In this document: positions 49,881-59,762 of the stretch, one piece after another
How the letters are laid out: each line of letters begins with the position of its first letter
How positions within the stretch are numbered: position 1 is the stretch's first letter
DNA from: Scatavimonas merdipullorum
GTDB taxonomy: Bacteria > Bacillota > Clostridia > Oscillospirales > Acutalibacteraceae
Assembly: GCA_018712865.1 (NCBI GenBank)
Contig: DVGH01000029.1
Coordinates: 1-64,000 of the forward strand
Length of the DNA: 64,000 bases
Reading direction: 5' to 3'
Notes under the pieces: generated by a model
Seen by the model: the letters and a program-made list of their open reading frames with translations, nothing else
Told to the model about the DNA's origin: nothing
Database searches by the model: none
Position numbers and translations under genes: made by a program

Positions 49881-52800
49881 TTAACCGGTTTTCATATTCA
49901 GTTTTTCTGCAGCTTCGCTGGCACGCAGCGATAACAGCTTGGACACGCCTTCATCCTGCATGGTAACGCCGTACAGCACGTCGGCTTCCTCCATTGTCCC
50001 TCTTCTGTGCGTTATCAGAATAAACTGCGTTTTGTCGTTCATAAGGCGCAAATAAGAAGCAAACCGGTCTACATTTACCTCGTCAAGCGCCGCTTCAATT
50101 TCGTCCATAACGCAAAACGGCGCCGGGCTTACCTTCATTATAGCAAAATAAAGCGCAATTGCAACAAGGGCTTTTTCCCCGCCCGAAAGCGCTTCCAGAT
50201 GCACCACAATTTTTCCCGGTGGATGCACGATGATGTCTATCCCGCTTTGCAGAATATCCTCCGGGTCTGTAAGCTCCAGGTGTGCTTTGCCGCCGCCGAA
50301 AAGCTCTTTGAACGTCTTTGTAAAATTTTCGTTGATTTGCGAAAAACGCTCGACAAAAATTTCTTTCATTTGCTTTGTAAGGTCACCGATCAGGTGCAAA
50401 ATTTCTGTTCTTGATTTTTCCACATCATCTGTCTGTTTTTTCATGAATTCGTAGCGCTGTGCAACCTCTTTATATTCTTCAATCGCCGCTACGTTAACAT
50501 TACCCAGCGCTTTTATCTTTGCTTTCAGCTCACCCAGCCGCTTTCTGGCTTCCGCCACATTTTCCAAAGGGCCCACCGTTGCCTCTGCTTCTCTTCTGGT
50601 CAATTCGTATTCTTCCCAAAGCTTTGCGATAATATCGTCGTACTGCTTTTGTAAATTGATTTTTCGCTCTTCCAGCCTTGCAAGCTCTCTGCCGGAAAGT
50701 TCACGCTCGTTGTTTTTTTCCCTTTCCATCTGCCGCAAGGATGCAGAACGCTTTTCAAGGTCCGAACGCGCCTGATGCAGCGCTTCCATTTCTGCCTGAG
50801 CCGTTTGAATGTCTGTTTGCGCACGCTGTACGTCGGTTGTAAGTATTTGGATCTGCTGGCCGATTTGCTGGTTTTTCAAGTTCAGGTGCATAATTTCCTC
50901 ATGTAGGCTGTTTTTACGCGCCTGCTGGGTATTGCCCGTATTGGCCGCCAGATTAATCTGCTCGTGCAAAGCCTCAACATCCTTTTGCGCTGCAACGATT
51001 TGCAAACGGAAGTCCTGCAGCTTCTGCGCAAAGGCCTCTCTCTGCTCTGTGAGCTCCTCGCGACTTCCGGTAATGTCCTTCGACTGCTTTTCAGCGTCGG
51101 CAATCTTCTGCTGTACCTGCGCAAGCGCTTCCTGTGCTTGCTGTATGGCATTTTCCAATTGCGCCGTTCGGTCTGTGCATGCGGTATATTCCGTACAAAC
51201 ATCCTCCATCGCTTTTTGAACGCTTTGAAGCTCTGTTTCACAGCTTTTGGTTTCTGCATCGTTACGTATGCATGTTTCCTGTATGCCGGAATATTCCGCC
51301 CGTATCCCAAGCAGCTCCGCCTCCACCGCGCCAATTTCCGACTGCGCAGCTTCAAGGGCCTGCTGTGCTGTTTTTGCCTTTTCAGAAAGCTCCTGCGCGA
51401 CCCGTTTGCTTTTTTCAATTTCGTTTACCCTGCTTAACAGGCCGGATTTTCTGGCAAGCGAACCGCCGGTCAGGGAGCCGCCGGCGTTGACCACCTGCCC
51501 GTCAAGCGTAACCACTTTAAAGCGGTATTGAAAGCGCTTTGCAATCGCAACAGCACAGTTTAAGTCTTCCGCCACAGCAATTCTGCCGAGCAGGGCGTGC
51601 AAAATACCCGTATATTGCTCCTTACAGGTGCAAAGGTCACAGGCAACACCAATAAACCCGGCGCAGCCTTCCATCCCGCTTTCGCGCAGGCGGTTGCCCT
51701 TGATGGTGGTCAAAGGCAAAAAGGTCGCGCGGCCACCGTCGCGCTGCTTCAGCATGGCAATCGCGCGTTTTGCGTCCTCCTCTGTACCGGTCACAACATT
51801 TTGCATGGCAGGGCCCAACGCCGTTTCTATGGCTACCGTATACTGCGTCGGTACCTGAATAATCCTGGAAACAGGACCGTGCATCCCCTTAAGCGTTCCG
51901 CGCTGCGCTTCCTTCATAACCGCCTTCACGCTGTGGTGAAAGCCCTCCATGTTGCGTTCCAAATCCTCTAAAATTTTTGTCCGGCGACTGCGTTCCTGTG
52001 CGTCAAGCAGCAATTGGTCCGCCTGCTGCTTCAAGGCGTCGCGCTTGTCCGTTTTTCCCTTGAGTTTAAGCTCGCAGCCATGTATGGCGTTTTGCAGCAT
52101 CTGCGCCTTTTGCTCATACTGCTTTTGCCGGCTTTGATAATGCTCTAAAAGGCCTGAAAGCTCGTTGATTGCATTTTGCTTATCCTCTTTTGATACAGCT
52201 AAGGCTTCCATCCGTGCCTTAAGCTCGCTTAAAGAAGACTGGCTTGTCATTTGGGATGCCTTCATGTCCGCTGCCTGCGCGCTGAGGCTGGTCAGCGTTA
52301 AAGCAACCTCCTGCAGCATGTCGGAGCTGCGGCTGGCGGTCAGATTGACCTCGTTGAGCGCGTCCTGGCATGTACTGTATTCCTTTTCAAGCAAAGCGAT
52401 CTCTTCTTGATGCCGGGCAACCGCCGCCTTTTTTTCTTCAATCTCTTTTTCTATATGCACAGAGGTAGCGTCCACCTGTGCAATTTCAGACTCCATCCTT
52501 TTGATGGTTTCATGATTATGTACAATATCATTTTCCAAAACAGAAACAAGCGCACGCTTTTGCGCGGATTGCTCCTCCAACGCAGAAATCTCCCGGCGCA
52601 CAGCATCCATTTTTGCCGCCTGCTGGCCGTTTTGTAAAAAGATGGCCTCCGTTTCTTCGCTGATCTTATCTATTTCCTCCTGCGTGCGTTCATGCTGACT
52701 TTTGGCAATGGAGATTTTCTCCTCCTGCTCTCGCAAAACACCTGCGGATTTTTCAAGCGTGTCCAGCCAAATTCCGATCTCCAGCTCCCTTTTTTCTTTG

Positions 52801-53456
52801 GCGTATTCCAAAAAGGCTTCCGCCTTTTTCGCCTGGATGGAAAGAGGGCCTACACGGTCTTCCAGTTCCTGCAAAATATCGCGCAGGCGCAACAGGTTTT
52901 CTTCTGTCCCTTTCAGTTTACGCTCTGCCTCTATCTTTCTGTAGCGATAACGGGAAATCCCTGCCGCTTCTTCAAAAATTTCCCTTCTGTCTTCGCTTTT
53001 AGAGGCAACAATGCTGTCAATTTTTCCCTGGCCAATCATAGAATACCCGTCCCGTCCAAGGCCGGTATCCATAAACAGCTCATGAATATCTTTTAATCGA
53101 ACTGCAGCCTTATTAATCAGGTATTCGCTGTCGCCGCTGCGGTAATAACGGCGTGTAACAGAAACCTCATCCCCATCAAAGGGCAACGCACGGTCTTTAT
53201 TTTCAATTGTCAGGGTAACCTCTGCATAGCCCTGCTTTTTTCTGGTATCTGTTCCGTTAAATACAACATCCTCCATTTTAGAGCAGCGAAGGGATTTTGG
53301 CGATTGTTCACCTAAAACCCACCGAATTGCGTCGCTGATATTGCTTTTACCGGAACCGTTTGGCCCTACAATTGACGTAATCCCCCTGTCAAATGAAAGC
53401 TTTGTCTTGTCCGGAAACGTTTTAAAGCCCTGTATTTCAAGCGATTTTAAAAGCAC
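49881..53456 (-). CDS. smc: Chromosome segregation protein SMC
   Basis: SMC condenses and segregates chromosomes with ScpA and ScpB. The 1191-aa protein has Walker A GPNGSGKSN near the N-terminus (33-40), a long first coiled coil (about 170-505), a hinge (about 510-670, HGPVSRIIQVPTQY, GGSLTGGSLARKSG), the second coil and a C-terminal ABC head with the signature LSGGEKALVA and Walker B VMDEIEAALDEVN. The start is a GTG at 53456 after AGAGGTG. The upstream 143 bp gap holds no other gene I can support. Confidence 0.98.
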   Translation of the reverse strand: MLLKSLEIQGFKTFPDKTKLSFDRGITSIVGPNGSGKSNISDAIRWVLGEQSPKSLRCSKMEDVVFNGTDTRKKQGYAEVTLTIENKDRALPFDGDEVSVTRRYYRSGDSEYLINKAAVRLKDIHELFMDTGLGRDGYSMIGQGKIDSIVASKSEDRREIFEEAAGISRYRYRKIEAERKLKGTEENLLRLRDILQELEDRVGPLSIQAKKAEAFLEYAKEKRELEIGIWLDTLEKSAGVLREQEEKISIAKSQHERTQEEIDKISEETEAIFLQNGQQAAKMDAVRREISALEEQSAQKRALVSVLENDIVHNHETIKRMESEIAQVDATSVHIEKEIEEKKAAVARHQEEIALLEKEYSTCQDALNEVNLTASRSSDMLQEVALTLTSLSAQAADMKASQMTSQSSLSELKARMEALAVSKEDKQNAINELSGLLEHYQSRQKQYEQKAQMLQNAIHGCELKLKGKTDKRDALKQQADQLLLDAQERSRRTKILEDLERNMEGFHHSVKAVMKEAQRGTLKGMHGPVSRIIQVPTQYTVAIETALGPAMQNVVTGTEEDAKRAIAMLKQRDGGRATFLPLTTIKGNRLRESGMEGCAGFIGVACDLCTCKEQYTGILHALLGRIAVAEDLNCAVAIAKRFQYRFKVVTLDGQVVNAGGSLTGGSLARKSGLLSRVNEIEKSKRVAQELSEKAKTAQQALEAAQSEIGAVEAELLGIRAEYSGIQETCIRNDAETKSCETELQSVQKAMEDVCTEYTACTDRTAQLENAIQQAQEALAQVQQKIADAEKQSKDITGSREELTEQREAFAQKLQDFRLQIVAAQKDVEALHEQINLAANTGNTQQARKNSLHEEIMHLNLKNQQIGQQIQILTTDVQRAQTDIQTAQAEMEALHQARSDLEKRSASLRQMEREKNNERELSGRELARLEERKINLQKQYDDIIAKLWEEYELTRREAEATVGPLENVAEARKRLGELKAKIKALGNVNVAAIEEYKEVAQRYEFMKKQTDDVEKSRTEILHLIGDLTKQMKEIFVERFSQINENFTKTFKELFGGGKAHLELTDPEDILQSGIDIIVHPPGKIVVHLEALSGGEKALVAIALYFAIMKVSPAPFCVMDEIEAALDEVNVDRFASYLRLMNDKTQFILITHRRGTMEEADVLYGVTMQDEGVSKLLSLRASEAAEKLNMKTG

Positions 53457-53599
53457 AATGTCACCTCTTGTTCCTTTTCCGGCAAACGCTTAAAGCGCCT
53501 TGCCTTCTTGACGAAAGCAAACGCGCAGCGGGCGTATGCTTAAATCTGTCGTCTAAACACACAGAAAAATATGTAGTGCAATCGAAAATGAGCCGGTCG

Positions 53600-54607
53600 T
53601 TATTTTTCCACTTCTACTATCACCGTATCTTCCGCAAGCGCTTTATCCTGATACACCTGCGCCGGGTATCCACGCCGTGCAAGCTCCTGTAAATTGCTTT
53701 TTTTCTGCCCCGTCAGCTTTGGAAGCGTTTTCGGATGCACGCGCAGCACAATCGGCCCGCATGAAAAATGCTTCCTTTCAATTTGCTCTAAAACATGGCA
53801 TAACATCTTGCTGCTTTGGCAAAGCTGACGCAACGCAGGGTGAAAGGGGCCCGCTACATAAGCACTGCGCAGGTCTTCCCCACTGTGCAGCCCCAGACGG
53901 ATCACACGGATCCCCTCTCTTTCAAAAAGTGAAAGCAATTGTGTGCACAGCGCCACTGTGCTCTCCAGCGAAGGCGGCGTATACAGCCCTTCGGCATACA
54001 GCTGCGCCAGCCGGGTGCCGCGCAGGACGATCGTTGGATACACACGCACGGTTTTGGGGTGTAATGTGCATATTTTCTGCGCCGTATACAGGTCGAGCGC
54101 TTCGCTGCTTTTATAAAGGCCCGTCATCATCTGCAGGCCTAATGAAAACCCCGCTTTATGGATCAACGCGCAAGCTTTTTCTACGTCCTGTGCACTGTGG
54201 CCTCTGCCGTTTGCACAAAGCACACTGTCGTCCATGCTTTGCGCGCCAAGCTCTATGGAGGTCACGCCATACTGCCGTAAAAGCCCCAGCACTTCCCAAT
54301 CAACGGCGTCGGGTCGGGTAGAGATACGTATACCGGACACCTGTCCTTTTTCTACATACGGATAGGCCGCCTCCAGCAGCGAAAGCATGTATTGCCTGTC
54401 TATCGCTGTAAAACTGCCGCCAAAAAACGCTATTTCTGCATTTTGCGCAGCGCCGTGTAAGGTGCGCTGTGCCGTTTCCACCGCGTCTTTCACCTGCTGT
54501 GCCGTTAAGCGGCAATGCTGTCCTGTAATACTCTTCTGGTCGCAAAAACTGCACATATGCCTACAGCCGCTATGCGGTACGAACAAGGCAATATTTGCAT
54601 GCTTCAA
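53600..54607 (-). CDS. Radical SAM protein, Elp3-like part
   Basis: The 335-aa protein has the radical SAM triad CxxxxCxxC-like CRHMCSFCD (near residues 15-24), GGSFTAI and ISTRPDAVD, in the layout of the Elp3/YhcC-type radical SAM proteins, but it lacks the acetyltransferase domain of Elp3. The C-terminal part resembles the radical_SAM_C domain. It lies between rnc and smc, an arrangement I know from Clostridia. Translation starts at a TTG that overlaps the rnc stop by 4 bp. Its substrate is unknown; a tRNA role is only an inference from family. Confidence 0.82.
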   Translation of the reverse strand: MKHANIALFVPHSGCRHMCSFCDQKSITGQHCRLTAQQVKDAVETAQRTLHGAAQNAEIAFFGGSFTAIDRQYMLSLLEAAYPYVEKGQVSGIRISTRPDAVDWEVLGLLRQYGVTSIELGAQSMDDSVLCANGRGHSAQDVEKACALIHKAGFSLGLQMMTGLYKSSEALDLYTAQKICTLHPKTVRVYPTIVLRGTRLAQLYAEGLYTPPSLESTVALCTQLLSLFEREGIRVIRLGLHSGEDLRSAYVAGPFHPALRQLCQSSKMLCHVLEQIERKHFSCGPIVLRVHPKTLPKLTGQKKSNLQELARRGYPAQVYQDKALAEDTVIVEVEK

Positions 54608-55278
54608 TATCCCATCAGCTCCAATGCTTCTCTGGCCGCCTGCTGCTCTGCTTCTTTTTTACTTTTTCCGCCGCCTTTGCCGATTACGTTGCTGTTTAAA
54701 TGTACTTCCACAACAAAGTGCTTGCTATGATCCGGGCCGCTTTCGCCTACCAATACATATTCCAGGCGCTCTTCTGGGTTTTTCTGGATGATTTCCTGCA
54801 AACTTGTTTTATAATCCTTAAAGCTTTTGGGCTTGGGACTTTTAATATCCGGTATGACAAATCGCAGAACAAACGCCCTTGCCCTTTCCATGCCGCCATC
54901 AAGGTAAATAGCAGCGATAAGCGCTTCAAACGCATCGGCCAGAATAGACGGGCGTTCTCCTCCGCCGTTGTGGCGTTCTCCACGGCTTAGCTGCAAATAT
55001 CCGCCCAAATGGATAGAGCGCGCATATCCGGCAAGCGATTTTTCACATACCAAAGACGCGCGCAGCTTTGTCAGGTCGCCTTCAGGCAGATCCGGGCAGT
55101 TTTTAAAGATATAATCCGATACAATTATACTTAAAACCGCATCGCCTAAAAATTCCAGGCGCTCATTACATTTTATTTTATTTTTTGATTCATTTGCATA
55201 GGAGGAATGCGTAAGCGCGGTATAAAGCAGGTTTTTGTCTTGAAACCTGTATTGTAATTCCTGCTGTAGTTTTTCCAT
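54604..55278 (-). CDS. rnc: Ribonuclease III
   Basis: RNase III cleaves double-stranded RNA, for example in rRNA precursors. The 224-aa protein has the catalytic signature ERLEFLGDAV (39-48), second acidic motif ADAFEALIAAIYLDGG near residue 112 and a C-terminal dsRBD (about 155-222). AGGAGG precedes the ATG. It follows plsX by 18 bp; acpP, which often lies between plsX and rnc, is absent. Confidence 0.97.
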   Translation of the reverse strand: MEKLQQELQYRFQDKNLLYTALTHSSYANESKNKIKCNERLEFLGDAVLSIIVSDYIFKNCPDLPEGDLTKLRASLVCEKSLAGYARSIHLGGYLQLSRGERHNGGGERPSILADAFEALIAAIYLDGGMERARAFVLRFVIPDIKSPKPKSFKDYKTSLQEIIQKNPEERLEYVLVGESGPDHSKHFVVEVHLNSNVIGKGGGKSKKEAEQQAAREALELMGY

Positions 55279-55296
55279 CTTTTTCCCTCCTGTTTT

Positions 55297-56283
55297 TTAT
55301 TTTTGTATACTGTCTGCAATTTCCTGTGTAACGTTTCCCTGTACATATTGTTTTGTAAGGCGCAAGGCGCTTTTTATCGTTTTGGCCTTTGCGCTTCCAT
55401 GTGCTTTGAACACGGGTTTTGCAACACCCATAATGGGGGATCCGCCATATTCGTTATAGTCAAATTCTTTTTTCATCTTTTTTAAATCAGACAAGACCAT
55501 GGCAGCGGCAAGCTTTGTTTTTATATTTTTCCCAAACATTGTTTTTATTTTGTCCATCAGGGCAATGGCTACTCCCTCATAGGTTTTAATAATCAAATTC
55601 CCGGTAAATCCGTCCGCCACCAGCACGTCGCACCCATCAAGGGGAATATCGCGCCCTTCAATATTTCCGACAAAATGCAGGCCGCTGTTTTGCAAAAGGG
55701 CATACGCCTCATGCTGCAGCGGCGTGCCCTTATGCGCCTCTGTCCCGCAGTTTGCAAGGCCGACCCTGGGGTTTTGAATCCCCATAACCTTTTCCATGTA
55801 TAAGGCTCCCATAATCCCAAACTGCAAAAGCATTTCAGCCCGGCACTCCACATTGGCGCCGCCGTCTATCAGCATCGCGCATCCGCCGGCTGTAGGAACG
55901 ATCGGTGCAAACGCGGGCCGTTTAATCCCTTTGATCCGCTTTACAAGCATTGTGGCGCCCATAACAAGCGCGCCGCTGTTGCCCGCAGAAACAAAGGCAT
56001 CCCCCCTGCCTTGTGCGAGCATCTGAAGGCCCCGCGCCATAGACGAGTCTTTTTTCGTTTTTAAGACTGCCGAAGCGTCATCTTCCATGGTAACAACCTG
56101 CGGCGCATGTGCAATTTCTATTTGATCAAGAGATATCCCCTGTTCCCCAGCAATTTGAACGATTCTCTTTTCATCACCGGTCAGAACAATATCCAATTGC
56201 AGCTCCTGCGCGGCTTGTGCCGCGCCCTTTAAAATTTCAAGCGGCGCGTTGTCCCCGCCAAACGCATCGACAATAATTTTCAT
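55297..56283 (-). CDS. plsX: Phosphate acyltransferase PlsX
   Basis: PlsX converts acyl-ACP to acyl-phosphate, the first step of the PlsX/PlsY pathway to phosphatidic acid. The 328-aa protein begins with IVDAFGGDNAP and contains the family segments SAGNSGALVMGA, GANVECRAE, VGNIEGRDIPL, DGFTGNLI and EYGGSPIMGV. The ATG at 56283 is used, since the longer frame starts at a TTG without support. It follows trmFO by 17 bp. Confidence 0.96.
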   Translation of the reverse strand: MKIIVDAFGGDNAPLEILKGAAQAAQELQLDIVLTGDEKRIVQIAGEQGISLDQIEIAHAPQVVTMEDDASAVLKTKKDSSMARGLQMLAQGRGDAFVSAGNSGALVMGATMLVKRIKGIKRPAFAPIVPTAGGCAMLIDGGANVECRAEMLLQFGIMGALYMEKVMGIQNPRVGLANCGTEAHKGTPLQHEAYALLQNSGLHFVGNIEGRDIPLDGCDVLVADGFTGNLIIKTYEGVAIALMDKIKTMFGKNIKTKLAAAMVLSDLKKMKKEFDYNEYGGSPIMGVAKPVFKAHGSAKAKTIKSALRLTKQYVQGNVTQEIADSIQK

Positions 56284-56300
56284 ATTTATATTCGTTCCTT

Positions 56301-57626
56301 TCAAGGTTCATAAAATCCCGCATCCTCATGATCTATCAGCTTGCGCAAGGCTTCAAACGAGCGTTGCGCATATGCGGCGGCTTTTTCCCTTTTCCCGCGT
56401 ATCGGCTCTGCAAGAGGCGGTAAAATCCCCAGGTTTGCACCCATCGGCTGAAAATCCGTCACGCTTGCATCGCTGATATACGCAGACAACGCGCCAAGCA
56501 TACAAACCGGCGGAAAAAGCGTGCTTTCTTTTCCCAAAATTCGTTTGGCGGCATGAATCCCCACCGCCAGGCCAGATGCGCCGGATTCCATATACCCCTC
56601 CACTCCGGTAATCTGCCCTGCAAAAAATAAAGACGGCCGGGTCTTACAGGAAAAGTCGGCGTTTAAAATCCGCGGGGAATCAATAAACGTATTCCTGTGC
56701 ATCACGCCATATCTTACAAATTCCGCGGCATGCAGTGCAGGGATCATGGAAAACACGCGTTTTTGCTCTGTAAACTTTAAATTTGTCTGAAAACCCACCA
56801 AATTATATAGCGAGCCCTGCCGGTTTTCACGGCGGAGCTGCAGCACGGCCCATGGCCTGTGTCCCGTTTTGGGATCACGCAGCCCTACGGGCTTCATGGG
56901 GCCAAAACGGATGGTGTCCATCCCACGCTTAGCCATCACTTCTATCGGCATACAGCCTTCATATACTTTAGGGTTATCTGTGTCAAAATCATGCAAAGGC
57001 GCCCTTTGGGCAGCAACCAGCTGTGTATAAAAAGCTTCATACTGCGCTTTGTCCATCGGACAATTTATGTAGTCGCCTTCGCCCCTTCCATAGCGGGAAG
57101 CCAAAAACGCATGGGAAAAATCAATACTTTCGGCCGTAACAATAGGCGCTGCGGCATCAAAAAAGCGAAGCGCGCCGCCAAAACGGGTTTCTATCTCTTG
57201 CGCCAGCCTGTCTGCCGTAAGCGGTCCGGTTGCAATCACTGTAACACCTTCATTTGGGATATGCACAACTTCCTCATGGATTACCGTAATATTGGGATGC
57301 TCCTCAATTTTCTGTGTGACAGCCTGCGAAAACTGCTCCCTGTCAACGGCAAGCGCACCGCCGGCCGGCACTATACAGGCATCTGCACATTCCATCAACA
57401 GAGAATGGAGCATGCGCATTTCCTGTTTTAACATACCTGCTGCGCTTTCAACCCTTGCAGCCTTCAGCGAATTGGAGCAGACCAGCTCCGCATAGCCTGC
57501 GCTACGATGCGCCGGACTCTTTTTTTCGGGCTTCATTTCATATAATGTAACAGGGATTCCGCGGTTGGCGATCTGCCAGGCGGCTTCACACCCGGCAAGC
57601 CCTGCGCCAATTACTTTTACGGTCAT
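56301..57626 (-). CDS. trmFO: Folate-dependent tRNA (uracil-54-C5) methyltransferase TrmFO
   Basis: TrmFO makes ribothymidine-54 in tRNA using methylenetetrahydrofolate and FAD. The 441-aa protein has the FAD-binding GAGLAGCEAAW (7-17), the family segment CSNSLKAARVESAAGMLKQE (around 49-68), GCMPIEVMAKRG, and FFAGQITGVEGYMES near residue 345. It lies between topA and plsX. The topA-trmFO order is typical of Firmicutes. Confidence 0.97.
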   Translation of the reverse strand: MTVKVIGAGLAGCEAAWQIANRGIPVTLYEMKPEKKSPAHRSAGYAELVCSNSLKAARVESAAGMLKQEMRMLHSLLMECADACIVPAGGALAVDREQFSQAVTQKIEEHPNITVIHEEVVHIPNEGVTVIATGPLTADRLAQEIETRFGGALRFFDAAAPIVTAESIDFSHAFLASRYGRGEGDYINCPMDKAQYEAFYTQLVAAQRAPLHDFDTDNPKVYEGCMPIEVMAKRGMDTIRFGPMKPVGLRDPKTGHRPWAVLQLRRENRQGSLYNLVGFQTNLKFTEQKRVFSMIPALHAAEFVRYGVMHRNTFIDSPRILNADFSCKTRPSLFFAGQITGVEGYMESGASGLAVGIHAAKRILGKESTLFPPVCMLGALSAYISDASVTDFQPMGANLGILPPLAEPIRGKREKAAAYAQRSFEALRKLIDHEDAGFYEP

Positions 57627-57630
57627 AGTT

Positions 57631-59715
57631 TTATTTTTCCTCTAGCTTCCTTTCATAGCCGCAGCCTTCCTTTGCACAGTACAGCGTGGGCTTTTTTCCT
57701 TTTTTCTTATATAAAATTTCCCCGCAATTGGGGCATTTTTCATTGACCGGCTCGTTCCAGGAAACAAAATCGCACTTGGGGTACTGATCACAGCCGTAAA
57801 AAGGCTTTCCCTTTTTGGTTTTCCTTACAATCACCTTGCCGCCGCATTTGGGGCAGATGACGCCCGTTTCCTGTACATATTTCTTTATATTTTTACATTC
57901 CGGATAACCCGGGCAGGCAATAAATTTTCCGTAACGCCCAACCTTTACGACCATTTTCCTGCCGCAAAGTTCACAGACAATGTCCGTTTCATCTTCCTTT
58001 AATTGGATTTTAACGCCTTCCATGTCTGTTTTTGCTTTTTTCAGCGTCTTTTCAAATTCGCCATAAAAGCTGTCGAGCAAGGCGATCCATTCTTCGTCAC
58101 CTTTTTCAATTTTATCCAGATCCTGCTCCATCTGCGCAGTAAATTTCACATTCACAATTTTAGGGAAGCGTTCCTTCATCAGCTTGGTAGAAACCTCGCC
58201 GAGCTCCGTGGGAACAAGTGTCTTTCCCTCTCTTTTTACATATTCCCTTCCCGTAATCGTCGTAATCGTAGCTGCATATGTCGACGGCCGGCCAATTCCA
58301 TATTCCTCCAGCGCCTTAATCAGCGACGCTTCCGTATAGCGTGCTGGCGGCTGCGTAAAATGCTGGTTTGGCACAATTTCCTTTAACTTAAGCGGCATAT
58401 CCTTTTCAAGGGCGGGAAGCTGCTTTTCTTTTTCATCGTCGGTATCTTTTCCCTCTACATATAATATGGTAAAGCCGTCAAAATCCACCTTGTAGCCGGA
58501 TGCCTTAAAGATATATCCGTTGGCAATAATGTCTGCCTGCGTGGTCTTTTGCACGCAGTCTGCCATTTGGCAGGCTGTAAATCGCTCCCAAACCAATTTA
58601 TAAAGTTTATACTGATCCGTGGTCAGGCTGCCCTTGACCTTTTCAGGCTCTAAAGACGGCATGGTAGGACGGATGGCTTCATGCCCGTCCTGCGCGTTGG
58701 CGCGCGATTTAAACACCCTGGGCTTGGGCGGCAGATATTTATCGCCAAAACGCTTTTGAATATATTCCGTGGCTTCCCGCAGCGCATCGTTTGATATGCG
58801 CAGTGAATCCGTTCGCATATATGTGATCAAACCGACCGCGCCAAGCTGCGGCAGCTCAACGCCCTCGTACAGCTCCTGTGCAACCTTCATTGTACGGCGC
58901 GGCTGAAAGCCAAGCTTTCTGGAGGCCTCCTGCTGCAGGGTGGAAGTAATAAAAGGCGGTGCAGGCGCTTTTTTCCTTGTTCCGTTTTTCACCTTCTGCA
59001 CTGTGTACTGCGCGCCCTCCAGATCGGCAAGAATCTGGTCCGCCTGCTGCTTTGTACCAATGCTCAATTTGCCCTGTGCATTTCCATATAGCGACGCCGT
59101 AAAGGTTTTCCTGCTCCCCTTTGGGATAAATTTTGCGTCAATAGACCAGTATTCCTCCGGCTTAAACGCGCGGATTTCCTCTTCTCTGTCAACAATGATC
59201 CTGACCGCCACGGACTGCACCCTGCCCGCTGAAAGCCCTCTTCGGATCTTCTGGGACAAAAACGGGCTGAGCTTATACCCAACAAGGCGGTCTAAAATCC
59301 TTCTTGCCTGCTGCGCGTCCACAAGGTCTTTGTCAATCGCCCTGGGGTGTTCCATGCCGGTTTTTACACCCGTCTTTGTGATTTCATTAAACTCCACGCG
59401 ATTATTTTCGTCCAGCTCCAACCCAAGCAAATACGCCAAATGCCAGGAAATCGCCTCGCCTTCACGATCCGGGTCGGTTGCAAGATATACGCAGTCAGAG
59501 GCCTGCGCGGCCTTTTTCAACTCGTCTACAAGCTTTTCTTTGCCCTTAATGACTTCATACCTTGGTGCAAAATGGTTTTTAACGTCCACGCTCAAACGCG
59601 TGGGGGATAAATCGCGGATATGCCCCATAGAGGCAATCACGTTGTAATCCTTTCCCAGGTATTTTTTTATCGTTTTCGCCTTGGCCGGCGACTCAACAAT
59701 CACAAGGTTTGACAT
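57631..59715 (-). CDS. topA: DNA topoisomerase I
   Basis: A type IA topoisomerase that relaxes negative supercoils. The 694-aa protein has the TOPRIM domain (IVESPAKAKTI, DPDREGEAI), the catalytic Tyr in LITYMRTDS near residue 300 and three C-terminal four-Cys zinc ribbons (CELCGRKM; CPKCGGKV; CPNCGEIL) for single-strand binding. The ATG at 59715 has AAGGA six bases before it, better than the ATG at 59721. dprA is directly upstream, the usual order. Confidence 0.97.
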   Translation of the reverse strand: MSNLVIVESPAKAKTIKKYLGKDYNVIASMGHIRDLSPTRLSVDVKNHFAPRYEVIKGKEKLVDELKKAAQASDCVYLATDPDREGEAISWHLAYLLGLELDENNRVEFNEITKTGVKTGMEHPRAIDKDLVDAQQARRILDRLVGYKLSPFLSQKIRRGLSAGRVQSVAVRIIVDREEEIRAFKPEEYWSIDAKFIPKGSRKTFTASLYGNAQGKLSIGTKQQADQILADLEGAQYTVQKVKNGTRKKAPAPPFITSTLQQEASRKLGFQPRRTMKVAQELYEGVELPQLGAVGLITYMRTDSLRISNDALREATEYIQKRFGDKYLPPKPRVFKSRANAQDGHEAIRPTMPSLEPEKVKGSLTTDQYKLYKLVWERFTACQMADCVQKTTQADIIANGYIFKASGYKVDFDGFTILYVEGKDTDDEKEKQLPALEKDMPLKLKEIVPNQHFTQPPARYTEASLIKALEEYGIGRPSTYAATITTITGREYVKREGKTLVPTELGEVSTKLMKERFPKIVNVKFTAQMEQDLDKIEKGDEEWIALLDSFYGEFEKTLKKAKTDMEGVKIQLKEDETDIVCELCGRKMVVKVGRYGKFIACPGYPECKNIKKYVQETGVICPKCGGKVIVRKTKKGKPFYGCDQYPKCDFVSWNEPVNEKCPNCGEILYKKKGKKPTLYCAKEGCGYERKLEEK

Positions 59716-59762
59716 TTGCATTCCATTCCTTCCGTGGGAAAAGGTTCCCTGCTTCTAATTTT

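Noticed and set aside
53457..53599. A small gene or RNA in the 143-bp gap before smc
   Set aside because: No start with a ribosome binding site, no strong hairpin and no good promoter was found; it looks like a plain spacer.
58940..59647. 235-codon open frame antisense to topA
   Set aside because: It is a shadow of topA; the translation is low-complexity Ser/Leu-rich without domains.
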